Assembly (NCBI RefSeq): GCF_028275115.1
Contig: NZ_JAQCNH010000029.1
Coordinates: 1 to 64,000 of the forward strand
Reading direction: 5' to 3'
DNA from: Halorientalis sp.
GTDB lineage: Archaea > Halobacteriota > Halobacteria > Halobacteriales > Haloarculaceae
DNA: 64,000 nt
A program made the position numbers and the translations under genes. This document shows, piece by piece, positions 7,934 to 16,114 of the stretch (within the stretch, counting starts at the first letter, position 1; the number at the start of each line of letters is the position of its first letter). The notes beneath the pieces are model-generated. The model had not been told where the DNA came from. It worked only from the letters and a program-made list of their open reading frames with translations, and did no database searches.

Positions 7934-9022
7934 TCAGTCGAAGACGGCGTCGAAGGCGCTCGCTCCAAGGGGCTCGAAGGTCCCCGCCCCGACGTTCTCC
8001 GCGACGTGGGTCGGCGAGCCCATCCCGACCAGCGAGCTCGTCACCCCAGGTGCGCTCCGCGCGAAGTTGATCGCCCGCTGGGCCCGTGTCTCACCGTCCA
8101 GTTTCGCTTCCACCTGTTCGGGCATCTCCGTCGCTAGCCGTCCCTGCATAATGGAGGCGCTCGTGAACACGTCCAACCCGGCGTCGTTGGCGAACCACAG
8201 CGCCGACTGTGACCCCTCCGCCCCATCGTGAGCGGCGACGGTGAACGCGTCGGCCATGAACACGTTGAACGGCAACTGGACCGCCCGGAGGTGGGTCGAA
8301 TCCGTCCCCGCCCGGTCCGACGCCGCCCGCGCCCGTGAGACGACCGCCGGTAGCGAGAGGTAGCTGTCCGCACCCTCGCCGACCCGGAACGACTCCCAGG
8401 AGGCCACGCCGTAGTGACGCAGGTCCCCGTCGGCCGCCCGCTCTTCGAGCCGAACGAAGGTGTCCTCGAGCTGGTCGTAGACCGCGTCCTGGGAGTTCGT
8501 TTCGAGTTGCGTCTCCGGGTTGTGGACGTAGTACAGATCGACCGTGTCGAGTCCCAGGTTGTCCAGCGACCGCTCCAGTTGGTCGTCGATGTAGTCTGGC
8601 GCGATGCAGTGTTGCCCCCGAACGAGGTCGTCGGGGTCGACGAGACCCGTGTCGACGTACTCCTCGCGGACGAACTGGCCGGGGTCTGTCGGTCGCTCGC
8701 CGTCGAAGGGGACGAACCCACCCTTGGTCGCGACCAGGACGGCCTCGCGGTTCACGTCGGACTCGGTGATGGCGTCCCCCACCACGCGTTCCGAGCGCTG
8801 ACATCGGTAGTTGATCGCCGTGTCGACGACGTTGATGCCAGATTCCAGCGCCTCGACGAGTGCCTCGTGGTAGTCCTCGTCGGCTTCGTCGGTGGGGTCG
8901 CCGAGGTAGGTGCCGACGCCGACCGAGGAGACGACGCAGTTCCCGAAGGATCGGAAGTACGTGCGGGCGAACCGCTCGTGGTGGCGGTCGCGGTAGTTCC
9001 AGGTTGCCTCGCGGGTAGCCAT
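7934..9022 (-). CDS. Aldo/keto reductase
   Basis: Start MATREATWNYRDRHHERFARTYF (362 aa); the track ORF begins 19 codons too early. It has a TIM-barrel AKR layout: VVSSVGVGTYLGD, INVVDTAINYRCQRSERVVG with the Asp and Tyr of the catalytic tetrad, VLVATKGGF (Lys), and TVDLYYVHNP (His). The C-terminal INFARSAPGVTSSLVGMGSPTHVAEN is the nucleotide-binding part. It is probably an NAD(P)H-dependent oxidoreductase with unknown substrate. Confidence 0.88.
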   Translation of the reverse strand: MATREATWNYRDRHHERFARTYFRSFGNCVVSSVGVGTYLGDPTDEADEDYHEALVEALESGINVVDTAINYRCQRSERVVGDAITESDVNREAVLVATKGGFVPFDGERPTDPGQFVREEYVDTGLVDPDDLVRGQHCIAPDYIDDQLERSLDNLGLDTVDLYYVHNPETQLETNSQDAVYDQLEDTFVRLEERAADGDLRHYGVASWESFRVGEGADSYLSLPAVVSRARAASDRAGTDSTHLRAVQLPFNVFMADAFTVAAHDGAEGSQSALWFANDAGLDVFTSASIMQGRLATEMPEQVEAKLDGETRAQRAINFARSAPGVTSSLVGMGSPTHVAENVGAGTFEPLGASAFDAVFD

Positions 9023-9088
9023 GGGCGTAGATTGGAGCGCGGGGCCTAAAGACGGGACGGTCGCGGGTACCGGTTCCACCCAGTGCGC

Positions 9089-9712
9089 TCACTCGAAACA
9101 CTCGACGGGGACGCCGGTCTCCAGGGAGTCCGGAACGAGCGCGTCCCCGGGATCACGGATGCCACAGGCCTCCGCTCGAAGCACGACACCATCGTCCACA
9201 TCTAAGGAAACGTAGCAGATTGGTGAATCGAGATTGCCTCCGCTGCCCTCGCCCTCAGATTAGAGGGTGGCGAAGTAGTTGTACTCGAGTCGGACGGCGG
9301 CGGCACTATCGAGTGCCGTGTGCGCCCAGATGTCGTGAACTCCAAATCCGAACTGTGCGGTTCGGCCGTCCAGATCCCGCCGCGATGACTTCTGGACGAA
9401 CGCTCGTTCGTACTGCGTCGCGTGCTCGACGACGTTGGGTTCATCGCCGATCCGTGGAGGGCCACCCGGGTATGCCTGGGGCTCGACGGCATCGTCGGTC
9501 CGGCGGTCCGCTGAATCCAGCGTCGGCCGACTGGCTTCACCGCAGTCGTAGTCCGGCGGTGCCGTTCGAGTGGCTGTGTCAATCGTCGACGACTGTCCGG
9601 TCGGTTCGCCGCTCGCCGTCTCGGCCGACGGAGTTCCTGCCTCCGAGCTACAGCCGGCAGTCCCGAGGCCGAATCCGACGCCCAGCACCCCGAGAAAGTG
9701 ACGGCGGCGCAT
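9089..9712 (-). pseudogene. Tat lipoprotein gene interrupted by an in-frame TAA
   Basis: The protein begins MRRRHFLGVLGVGFGLGTAGC, a twin-arginine lipoprotein signal with lipobox GTAGC, followed by a Ser/Thr-rich linker and a small domain. The frame meets TAA at 9260-9262 after ...RLEYNYFATL (150 aa). Past that stop the same frame stays open for 56 codons (SEGEGSGGNLDSPICYVSLD... ending PVECFE, TGA at 9089-9091). The continuation has the strand pattern and C-terminus expected for this kind of haloarchaeal lipoprotein. The simplest reading is a nonsense mutation that cuts the last third; a genuine short protein or a sequencing error is possible. Confidence 0.55.
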
Positions 9713-9777
9713 TCGGGTTCGAGTGGTGGCGGTCGCGGTAAGTGCTTTCTCCCGCTCCGTGTTCGGAGTCGATATCG

Positions 9778-10182
9778 TCACTCCGCGGTGTGGACGACAT
9801 CGACATCGGCCAGCGAGTGGACCGGCCCCTCGTCGACGTCGCGTTTGTTGTGCGTGACGAAGGTCCCGCCCTCGGTGTAGACGGTTGCGAGGGTGAACAG
9901 GTCGACAGCGTCGAGGACGACATCCTGAGACTGGAGTTTGTCGTCGAGATAGGACGCTTCGATGGCCGTGTCGTCGGTAAACGAGAGAATCCGGTCGAAC
10001 GTCGACCTGAGACGGCGTTGCTCCTGTCGCCGCTCGGCACGGCTGGTGTGATACTGGAACGACTCCCAGGCGACGTGCGCGGGTAGCGTCCACTCCTCGG
10101 TGCTGTACTGCTGGAGGTGGTCGATGACCGCCTGATTCGAGTTCCGCAGTTTGACCAGTACGTCCCTGTCGAGGGCGATCAT
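9778..10182 (-). CDS. vapC: PIN-domain toxin, VapC type
   Basis: A 134-aa protein, MIALDRDVLVKLRNSNQAV..., with the N-terminal acidic residue of PIN nucleases in IALDRDVLV, a central acidic Glu in PAHVAWESF, and a C-terminal acidic cluster DAVDLFTLATVYTEGGTFVTHNKRD. PIN toxins are Mg2+-dependent RNases. The gene follows the antitoxin directly: the antitoxin TGA/TAG is at 10183 and the toxin ATG ends at 10182, so they form one operon. Confidence 0.8.
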   Translation of the reverse strand: MIALDRDVLVKLRNSNQAVIDHLQQYSTEEWTLPAHVAWESFQYHTSRAERRQEQRRLRSTFDRILSFTDDTAIEASYLDDKLQSQDVVLDAVDLFTLATVYTEGGTFVTHNKRDVDEGPVHSLADVDVVHTAE

Positions 10183-10398
10183 CTATCGTCGCTCCTCCAG
10201 CGACTCGTTCAGTCGGTCGCGCGCTTCGTCCATCCGCTCGATGTCCTCGTCGTCGACGGGCGGGAGCGATTCGGCGATCCGTTCCACGTCTTTCTCCGTT
10301 CGGCTGAGCCGTTCCAGCAGGTCGTTGAAGCTCTCGTCGTCCCGCTTGAGGTCCCGCAATCGCTCTTTGACCTCCTCGCTGACCCGGATCGTACTTAT
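10183..10398 (-). CDS. vapB: VapB-type antitoxin (DUF7557-like), possible ATA start
   Basis: The conserved protein is STIRVSEEVKERLRDLKRDDESFNDLLERLS..., a ribbon-helix-helix-like N-terminus and an acidic C-terminal helix that would wrap the toxin. Relatives normally begin MSTIRVSEEV. Here the codon at that Met position is ATA (10396-10398), and no ATG, GTG or TTG lies in frame between it and ATG at 10452, whose extra 18 residues (MGARAAKHLPPFCTQRIH) look non-native. Either ATA is used, the longer form is made, or the start has been lost. The coordinates follow the homology start. Confidence 0.62.
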   Translation of the reverse strand: MSTIRVSEEVKERLRDLKRDDESFNDLLERLSRTEKDVERIAESLPPVDDEDIERMDEARDRLNESLEERR

Positions 10399-10499
10399 GT
10401 GTATACGCTGTGTACAAAATGGTGGTAGGTGTTTCGCCGCTCGGGCACCCATGCCCCCCGGAGCGGCCGCGGGTGGTGCGGTCGACACTCCGTGTCGTA

Positions 10500-10528
10500 C
10501 CGGACGCGAGCCAGCGGCTCGCGTCCGG
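10500..10528. repeat. Perfect 13-bp palindrome
   Basis: CCGGACGCGAGCC-AGC-GGCTCGCGTCCGG is a perfect inverted repeat with a 3-nt loop, followed on the plus strand by TTTTT. It lies between the DHH gene and the antitoxin, both on the minus strand. It could be a transcription terminator or a protein site. Confidence 0.6.
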
Positions 10529-10557
10529 CAGTTTTTCGCCACGTTTTCACGAGGAGA

Positions 10558-10580
10558 GGTGCCGCGCGGAGCGCGGCACC
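10558..10580. repeat. Perfect 10-bp palindrome downstream of the DHH gene
   Basis: GGTGCCGCGC-GGA-GCGCGGCACC is an exact inverted repeat 18 bp past the stop of the DHH phosphoesterase gene. On the minus strand it has no T-run after it, so it is not a textbook intrinsic terminator. It could protect the mRNA 3' end. Confidence 0.55.
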
Positions 10581-10598
10581 CGACGAAGTAAAAAGTGG

Positions 10599-11771
10599 TT
10601 AGATATCGCCGCTCATCGCGTCGAACAACCGGTCCGTCAGTTCGGGCATCGTCATACCCGTCGAGGGGCCGATTCCCTCCATGTGGTCCAGCGAGACCTG
10701 GCCGCCACCCATGCGGGCGTGACCGCCGGCCTCGGCCATCGGAATGTCGTCGACGGTAGCGCGAAGGGTTTTGCCCATGTGGACGCGGTCGTCCCGCGAC
10801 CGTCCCGAGAGGTGGACGGTACCGTCTTTCTTGCCGGCGACGACGACCGCCGTGACGCCTTCTAGCCGGAGAAGTTCGTCTGCGGCCTGCGGGATGGCGT
10901 CGGCGTTGTTCACCTCGCCGACGTTGGCGAAGCCGAAAGCGTTGCGAACCTCGCGGTTAGTGATGGCACGGGCCTTGACCTCCAGCACCTCGGCGTCGAC
11001 CTCGGGGTTAGCGATGCGGTCGAGCATGTCCTCGTCGACGCCCTCGTAGAGGTAGGAAGCGGCCCCGAACTCGGCGGCAGAACAGCCCTTGGTGAGGTGC
11101 TTGGTGTCCGACTGGATGCCGTATATGAGGCCCGTCGCCAGATCCGTTGGCAACTGTTTGGCCTCGGCCTCGTCATCGGGGTCACTGGGGTCCCAGCCGA
11201 GTCTCTCGAAATACTCGGCGAAGATGGTTGCACAGGCACCGATGTCGGTGCGAACGTCCGTGAACTCAACGCCGGTGCCGTCTCCGGGGTGGTGGTCGAC
11301 GACGGCGAAGGGGTCGACGCTGTCCGCGCCGGAGAACCCTCTCGGCGTGTTGTGGTCGACGAGGACGACCTCCTTCGACGTGAGTTCACTGGCGTCCTCG
11401 ATGCGCTCGAAGTCCAGGTCGAGGACGGTCTCGAAGGCGCGGTTTTCCTGATGCCGGATCTGGCCGGTGTACTGCATCGACGCGTCGGTGTCGACGGATT
11501 CGGCGAGCGTTCGAATGGCCATCGCGCTGGCCATGGCGTCCGGGTCGGGATTGGGGTGCATCAGCACCGACACGTCGTCCCGGGCGGCCAGAAGCCGCTT
11601 GATTTTCGCCCCCTCGGGTCGGCGGAGGCGGGCGACGACCCAGGCGACGGCGCCGAGAGCGACGAGCACGGCGACGGCCACCACCACCGACGGTGGGCCG
11701 TCTATGGCGAACGCCGCGGTGGTGTCGACGGCCGCATCGGGCCAGACGCCACCCGCGGCTGCAAGTGGCAT
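10599..11771 (-). CDS. DHH-family phosphoesterase with N-terminal membrane helix
   Basis: Start MPLAAAGGVWPDAAV (390 aa), 21 codons inside the track ORF. A transmembrane helix VVVAVAVLVALGAVAWVV lies near 29-47. The DHH domain follows with VLMHPNPDPDAMASAMAI, VLVDHNTPRG and the family motif VVDHHPGDG. The C-terminal DHHA1 part carries SGRSRDDRVHMGKTL and GGHARMGGGQVS. Such proteins hydrolyse phosphodiesters (nanoRNA, cyclic dinucleotides); the membrane anchor recalls GdpP-like enzymes, but no sensor domain is seen, so the substrate is open. Confidence 0.87.
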   Translation of the reverse strand: MPLAAAGGVWPDAAVDTTAAFAIDGPPSVVVAVAVLVALGAVAWVVARLRRPEGAKIKRLLAARDDVSVLMHPNPDPDAMASAMAIRTLAESVDTDASMQYTGQIRHQENRAFETVLDLDFERIEDASELTSKEVVLVDHNTPRGFSGADSVDPFAVVDHHPGDGTGVEFTDVRTDIGACATIFAEYFERLGWDPSDPDDEAEAKQLPTDLATGLIYGIQSDTKHLTKGCSAAEFGAASYLYEGVDEDMLDRIANPEVDAEVLEVKARAITNREVRNAFGFANVGEVNNADAIPQAADELLRLEGVTAVVVAGKKDGTVHLSGRSRDDRVHMGKTLRATVDDIPMAEAGGHARMGGGQVSLDHMEGIGPSTGMTMPELTDRLFDAMSGDI

Positions 11772-11876
11772 ACTCGCGTTGTGTCGGGCCCAACGAACAT
11801 GAAGTTTCCCCATCAGTACAACAGTAGAAGTCAACCCCTGGTACGAACACTCCGGTGCTGTACGGCGGCGTTACAC

Positions 11877-12770
11877 CTAGTCGCCGCGGTACGCCTCGAT
11901 TGCGGCCCGGTATCCCTCCCGATAGGTCGGGAACGAGAGGTCGTACCCCCACTCCTGGAGCCGGTCGTTCGAGCACCGCTTACTCGTCTCGACTCGGCGG
12001 CGCGCGGCGGGAGACAGCGCCTCGTCGGCCAGCCGCTCGGCTTTCGTCCGTTTGGCTGGCTCCGTGACGCCGCACTCGGCGGCCAGCCAGTCCGCGAACT
12101 CCCATTTCGGGGCCGGTTCGTCGTCGACGACCAGCACCACGTCGTCGCGGCCACGGTCGGTCTCGAGCAGGAACCGTACCACTCCCGCGGCGTCGTCCCG
12201 GTGGACCATGTTCAGATATCCGGCCGTGACCGGTCCCTCCAGATATCGCTCCAGTCGGTAGCGGTCGGGGCCGTACAGACCGGCGAAGCGGGCAACGGTT
12301 CCGTCGATACCGTTCGCGCCGGCCAGTTCAGTGGCGATCCGCTCGGCTTCGGCCAGCACCTCGGTCTTCTCTGTCGTCGGGTCGAGTGGCGTCTCCTCAT
12401 CCACCCAGTCGCCGTCGTGGTCGCCGTAGACGCCCGTACTGGAGGTGTAGACCAGCCGGTCCGGTGTGTTCTCGCGAGCGGCGAACTGCTCGACGGTCGT
12501 CCGGAGACCGTCGACGTAAATCTCGCGAGCCGCCTCGGCCCCGCGCCCGCCGGAACTGGCGGCGAACACGACCGCGTCGACGTCCGGTACCTGTTCTAAG
12601 TCGACGGGGTCGGTCACGTCCGCCTGAACGGCCTCGAGCCCCGCCGACTCGATTGCGGCGACACCCGAATCCGAGCGGCGAACCCCGACGACGTCGTGGT
12701 CGGCCGATAGCTGTCGACCCAATTCCAGTCCGACGTAGCCACAGCCCAGAATCGCGACGCGCATCGTCAC
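11877..12770 (-). CDS. NAD-dependent epimerase/SDR family protein
   Basis: A 297-aa extended-SDR protein. The Rossmann motif is VAILGCGYVGLELGR (5-19), then VVFAASSGG and LVYTSSTGVYGDHDG, the Ser/Tyr region of sugar-nucleotide epimerases, although a YxxxK pair is not evident. GTVARFAGLYGPDRY follows. It resembles YeeZ/GalE-type NAD-binding proteins of unknown substrate. Its ATG overlaps the stop of the DUF5791 gene (12767-12770), so the two are coupled. A second Met at codon 3 is an equal start candidate. Confidence 0.82.
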   Translation of the reverse strand: MTMRVAILGCGYVGLELGRQLSADHDVVGVRRSDSGVAAIESAGLEAVQADVTDPVDLEQVPDVDAVVFAASSGGRGAEAAREIYVDGLRTTVEQFAARENTPDRLVYTSSTGVYGDHDGDWVDEETPLDPTTEKTEVLAEAERIATELAGANGIDGTVARFAGLYGPDRYRLERYLEGPVTAGYLNMVHRDDAAGVVRFLLETDRGRDDVVLVVDDEPAPKWEFADWLAAECGVTEPAKRTKAERLADEALSPAARRRVETSKRCSNDRLQEWGYDLSFPTYREGYRAAIEAYRGD

Positions 12771-13195
12771 CGCCTGCTCTCGATGAACCTATGCAGCAGG
12801 GCGTACTCTGCCAGCGTCATCGGGTGTCGGCCCTCGACTTTCTGCTGTATCTCCTTGGCTTCGAGTTGGCTGCCGATTCCCGACTGGATCGCCTCCACGT
12901 CGAGGACGGCACTGCTCATCCCCATTAGGAGGATGTCGCGGGCGTCCGCGACGAGAAAGTCCCGATCGTCGGGCCGGTCCGGGTCGGTCGCGAGGATGGC
13001 CGCCCCGTCCTCCAGCGTCAGGTCGGGCGAATCGCCCTCGACCAGCCCCGAGAGCGTCGTCGCGTCGATTCCGGTCTCGGCCGCGACGGTCTCGATGCCC
13101 TGTCGCTCGATCACGTCCGTCAGGACCGCCTCGTAGGCGGCCAGCAGGTCCTCGGGGTCGCGGTCCCCGACTGCCTCGAACTCGTCTCTGAGCAT
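12767..13195 (-). CDS. DUF5791 family protein
   Basis: Start MLRDEFEAVGDRDPEDLLAAYEAVL (142 aa); the 80 residues before it in the track ORF are not protein-like. Repeated features LTDVIERQGIETVAAETGID, DLTLEDGAAILA, ARDILLMGMSSAVLDVEAI and KVEGRHPMTLAEYALLHRFI match the haloarchaeal DUF5791 pattern. It is soluble and helical, with no known activity. It is the first gene of the pair with the SDR gene. Confidence 0.85.
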   Translation of the reverse strand: MLRDEFEAVGDRDPEDLLAAYEAVLTDVIERQGIETVAAETGIDATTLSGLVEGDSPDLTLEDGAAILATDPDRPDDRDFLVADARDILLMGMSSAVLDVEAIQSGIGSQLEAKEIQQKVEGRHPMTLAEYALLHRFIESRR

Positions 13196-13437
13196 ACACG
13201 CGGATAGAAGGTCCTCCGGTAAATCAGTGTCAGTTCGGGCGGATTTCGACGGGACTGCGACCGGTCGCTCAGCCGGCCGTCGGTCTCGGAGTGTATCGCG
13301 TCGAAAGAGCGGGACCGTATCGAACACAGTTTTATTATCCAGCGCAGTTGGATATCTACCGTGATGCTGGGTGGGCCCGCGTATCGCTGGATTGGGGCGG
13401 GTCCAGCAGATCACGGCGACCACGGGGTGGTCCACAC

Positions 13438-14193
13438 ATGAGTAGAGGAAAAAAGAGGACGGCAGCGGACGAACTGAACTACTACGAACTGGACGAGTAC
13501 TTCCCGACGACGGCGTGGCTGGAGACCTACGCCGAACGGCTGTGTGCCAGCGAGGAACTCGACCGGGAAATGAACGGCTGGGGTACCGACTGGAACGGCG
13601 ATTTCGTGTTCGAGATTCGGAATCTCCCCACCTTCGAGAACGCAGTCAACGACCTGCCTGAGGAGCTCTGGCGCAACCTCGGCGACGCCATCGAGTCCCT
13701 GCCTGACAGCACACTCGAGGCCGTCCTGCAGACCGCACCGGAGGGGATACAGAACAACATCGAGGCCCGGACCGGCACCCTCCAAGAGCGGGCGGCGGCG
13801 GAGTTGCTGGAGACGCCCATCGAGGAGTCCCCGGAGAAGGTCTGGCCGGGTCTCCGCAACATCATGCCGGAGGTGCTGGACGACCTTGTCGACGAACTCG
13901 ACGAACACGTCACCGACGAGGGCCACGTCTTCGCCTGGCTCAACATGGTCGACGGCGACTGTCTGGAGACCGCGACGATGCAATCCTTAGACGAGCGCGA
14001 ACACCGCGTCCGCCTCACCGGCGAGTACGCGGACTGGAAACGCCTACTGTCGGGCGAACTGGGCCTCCTCGACGCCGTGATGGGCGGGACGCTGAACGTG
14101 ACCGCCGACATGAAAAATACCCTGCAGTACATGGACGCACAGTTGGAGATGGTCGAGGTCGCCGCGGAGACGGACAAACGGTACCTTTTTTAA
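13438..14193 (+). CDS. SCP2-like sterol/lipid-carrier-fold protein
   Basis: Start MSRGKKRTAADELNYYELDEYFP gives 251 aa; the 49 upstream track residues are non-coding in character. C-terminal text such as LNMVDGDCLETATMQSLDE, VRLTGEYADWKRLLSGELGLLDAVMGG and LQYMDAQLEMVEVA fits the lipid-binding SCP2 fold of haloarchaeal proteins. It would be cytosolic, perhaps binding a hydrophobic ligand. A TATA-like TTTTATTATCC at 13330-13340 is about 100 nt upstream, so a 5' leader may exist. Confidence 0.68.
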   Translation: MSRGKKRTAADELNYYELDEYFPTTAWLETYAERLCASEELDREMNGWGTDWNGDFVFEIRNLPTFENAVNDLPEELWRNLGDAIESLPDSTLEAVLQTAPEGIQNNIEARTGTLQERAAAELLETPIEESPEKVWPGLRNIMPEVLDDLVDELDEHVTDEGHVFAWLNMVDGDCLETATMQSLDEREHRVRLTGEYADWKRLLSGELGLLDAVMGGTLNVTADMKNTLQYMDAQLEMVEVAAETDKRYLF

Positions 14194-14327
14194 TCCTAAC
14201 TGGTTCCGTTACCGGAGTCGCCCGCGACGGCCCCCTGCGTGAAAAGTTGAGGGAGAATGCGTGAGCGCCTGCCGTGACGGCGCCAGCGGCGTCGCTCGAA
14301 CAACTCCCACGGAAAGAGAGTACGGTT

Positions 14328-15131
14328 TCAGGCTTCCACTGCCAGCCCGGCCTCTCGTGCGGCCTCCTCGGCACTCTGGTCGTCGTGGATGACGCTGGCG
14401 ACGCCCTGCGTGATCGCTTCGGGGTCGTCGTGCTGGAAGATCGACCGGCCCATCGAGACGCCGGCCGCACCGGCGTCCATCGCGCCCCGCACCATCTCCA
14501 GCGTCTCCCTGTCGGTGCCTTTCGACCCGCCCGCGATGACGACCGGCAGGCTCGTCGACTCCACGACGTGCTGGAAGCTCTCGGCGTCGCCGGTGTAGCC
14601 GGTCTTCACCAGGTCCGCGCCGAGTTCCTCGCCCAGGCGGACGGCGTGGCCGACAGCCTGATTGTAGTCGTCGGATTCGGGGTCGATCTCCGGACCGCGC
14701 GCGTAAGTCATGGCGAGGACGGGCATCCCGTAGCGGTCGGCCTCGCTCGTGACCGCTGCGAGTGCCTCGATCTGTTCGCGTTCGTACTGTGAGCCGACGT
14801 TGATGTGGAAGGAGACGGCGTCAGCACCCGCCCGGATGGCGTCCTCGACGGTCCCGGTCGCGCGCTTGTCGTTTTCGTCCGGACCGATGGCCGTCGAGCC
14901 GTTGAGATGGCAGATGTAGCCCGCGCGGTTCTTGTTTTCGTGCACACGTTCTGCGATGCCCTTCTGAGTGAGAACTGCGTCGGCACCGCCCCGTGTGATC
15001 GCGTCGATCGTCGATTCGATGTCTTTGAGGCCGCTGACGGCCCCCAGTGTGATGCCGTGGTCCATTGGGACGATGAGGTGGCGTTCCCCTGTCCCGATGC
15101 GCGCCAACCGCGCTGCGTTCCCCGTACTCAT
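14328..15131 (-). CDS. 2-amino-3,7-dideoxy-D-threo-hept-6-ulosonate synthase (class I aldolase)
   Basis: The start MSTGNAARLARIGTG (267 aa) is chosen because a TATA-like element lies 25-34 nt before it, giving a leaderless mRNA; the track adds 10 residues. It is a DeoC/LacD-type aldolase: LIVPMDHGITLG, DAVLTQKGIAERV, AVSFHINVGS, VLAMTYARGP and the Schiff-base region DLVKTGYTGD, with IAGGSKG for phosphate. In archaea this enzyme opens the alternative route to dehydroquinate for aromatic amino acids, which agrees with the trpCBA genes just upstream. A plain fructose-bisphosphate aldolase is the alternative. Confidence 0.85.
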   Translation of the reverse strand: MSTGNAARLARIGTGERHLIVPMDHGITLGAVSGLKDIESTIDAITRGGADAVLTQKGIAERVHENKNRAGYICHLNGSTAIGPDENDKRATGTVEDAIRAGADAVSFHINVGSQYEREQIEALAAVTSEADRYGMPVLAMTYARGPEIDPESDDYNQAVGHAVRLGEELGADLVKTGYTGDAESFQHVVESTSLPVVIAGGSKGTDRETLEMVRGAMDAGAAGVSMGRSIFQHDDPEAITQGVASVIHDDQSAEEAAREAGLAVEA

Positions 15132-15155
15132 GTTAGGGGAAAGTGTGGCAAGTAC

Positions 15156-15165
15156 AGACATAAGC
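15156..15165 (-). promoter_or_regulatory. TATA-like element of the ADH synthase gene
   Basis: The minus strand reads GCTTATGTCT 25-34 nt before the ATG at 15131, the usual archaeal spacing for a leaderless transcript. The same CTTATGT core occurs before trpC. Confidence 0.5.
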
Positions 15166-15268
15166 GTTGCGAGACTGCGACACGGCCACCCGTTCCGGAC
15201 CGGCCGCCGTCGGTGAGTTCGCGTCCAGAGCGTCGCCGGACCGAGCGGTGTCGGCCCGGGAACACGCG

Positions 15269-16114
15269 TCAGTCCCCACCGGCCTTGGCCCGCTCTCGAG
15301 CCCCGCGCAGTGCTCCCTGCTTCAGTTCGCGGGCCCTCGTTTCGAGTCGGTCGGCCACCGCTGAGACCGGTTCGTCGCTCTCTGTGCCCTCGGCCACGAT
15401 GTCGACGAGAGCAGAGCCGACGATGACCCCGTCGGCCCCGGCCCGGACGATTCGCGCGGCGTGGTCGCCCTTTTTGATGCCGAAGCCGACGGCTTTGGGC
15501 ACCTTCCAGTCGTCGATACGGGCTAAACTCTCGTCGGTCTGGTCGCTCACGTCGTCGCGCGCGCCGGTCGTCCCCAGTCGGGCCTGTACGTAGACGTAGC
15601 CCGACACCTGCTCGCGCATCTCGTCAAGGCGCTCGCCGCGTGTCGTCGGCGCGACGATGAACACGAGGTCCAGGCCGAACTCGTCGCAGGCGGTCCGGAG
15701 CGGGTCGGCCTCCTCGGCCGGCAGGTCCGGGACGACAAAGCCCGTCAGCCCGACATCTGCGGCCTTCTCGACGAAGGAACGCGGCCCGTCCTCGTCGCCG
15801 TACTGGTAGATGAGGTTGTAGTAGGTCATACAGACCAGCGGCACGTCCACGTCCACGTCCTCGACGAACTCGAAGTACCGGTCCGGCGTCATCCCGGCGT
15901 CCAGCGCGCGAACAATGGCGTCTTGAATCGTTTTCCCCTCCGCGATGGGCTCGGAGAAGGGTAGACCGAGCTCGATCACGTCCGCGCCGCCCCGGGCCAG
16001 CGCCTCGACGTACCCGATCGAGGCCTCGTAGTCGGGGTCGCCGGCCGCCAGATACGGGACGAAGGCGGGCTCGTCGCGTCCGAACGCAGTGCCGAGGTCG
16101 GGGTTGTTGGCCAT
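15269..16114 (-). CDS. trpA: Tryptophan synthase alpha subunit
   Basis: A 281-aa TIM barrel. It has [21 protein letters not shown], the catalytic Glu region [20 protein letters not shown], and the catalytic Asp region [48 protein letters not shown] is the phosphate-binding end. It cleaves indole-3-glycerol phosphate to indole and glyceraldehyde 3-phosphate and passes indole to TrpB. It starts one base after the trpB stop, last gene of trpCBA. Confidence 0.96.
   Translation of the reverse strand: MANNPDLGTAFGRDEPAFVPYLAAGDPDYEASIGYVEALARGGADVIELGLPFSEPIAEGKTIQDAIVRALDAGMTPDRYFEFVEDVDVDVPLVCMTYYNLIYQYGDEDGPRSFVEKAADVGLTGFVVPDLPAEEADPLRTACDEFGLDLVFIVAPTTRGERLDEMREQVSGYVYVQARLGTTGARDDVSDQTDESLARIDDWKVPKAVGFGIKKGDHAARIVRAGADGVIVGSALVDIVAEGTESDEPVSAVADRLETRARELKQGALRGARERAKAGGD

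Noticed and set aside
11097-12599. 500-aa plus ORF across the DHH and SDR genes
   Set aside because: It spans two genes and the gap between them in antisense; both minus genes have strong family motifs.
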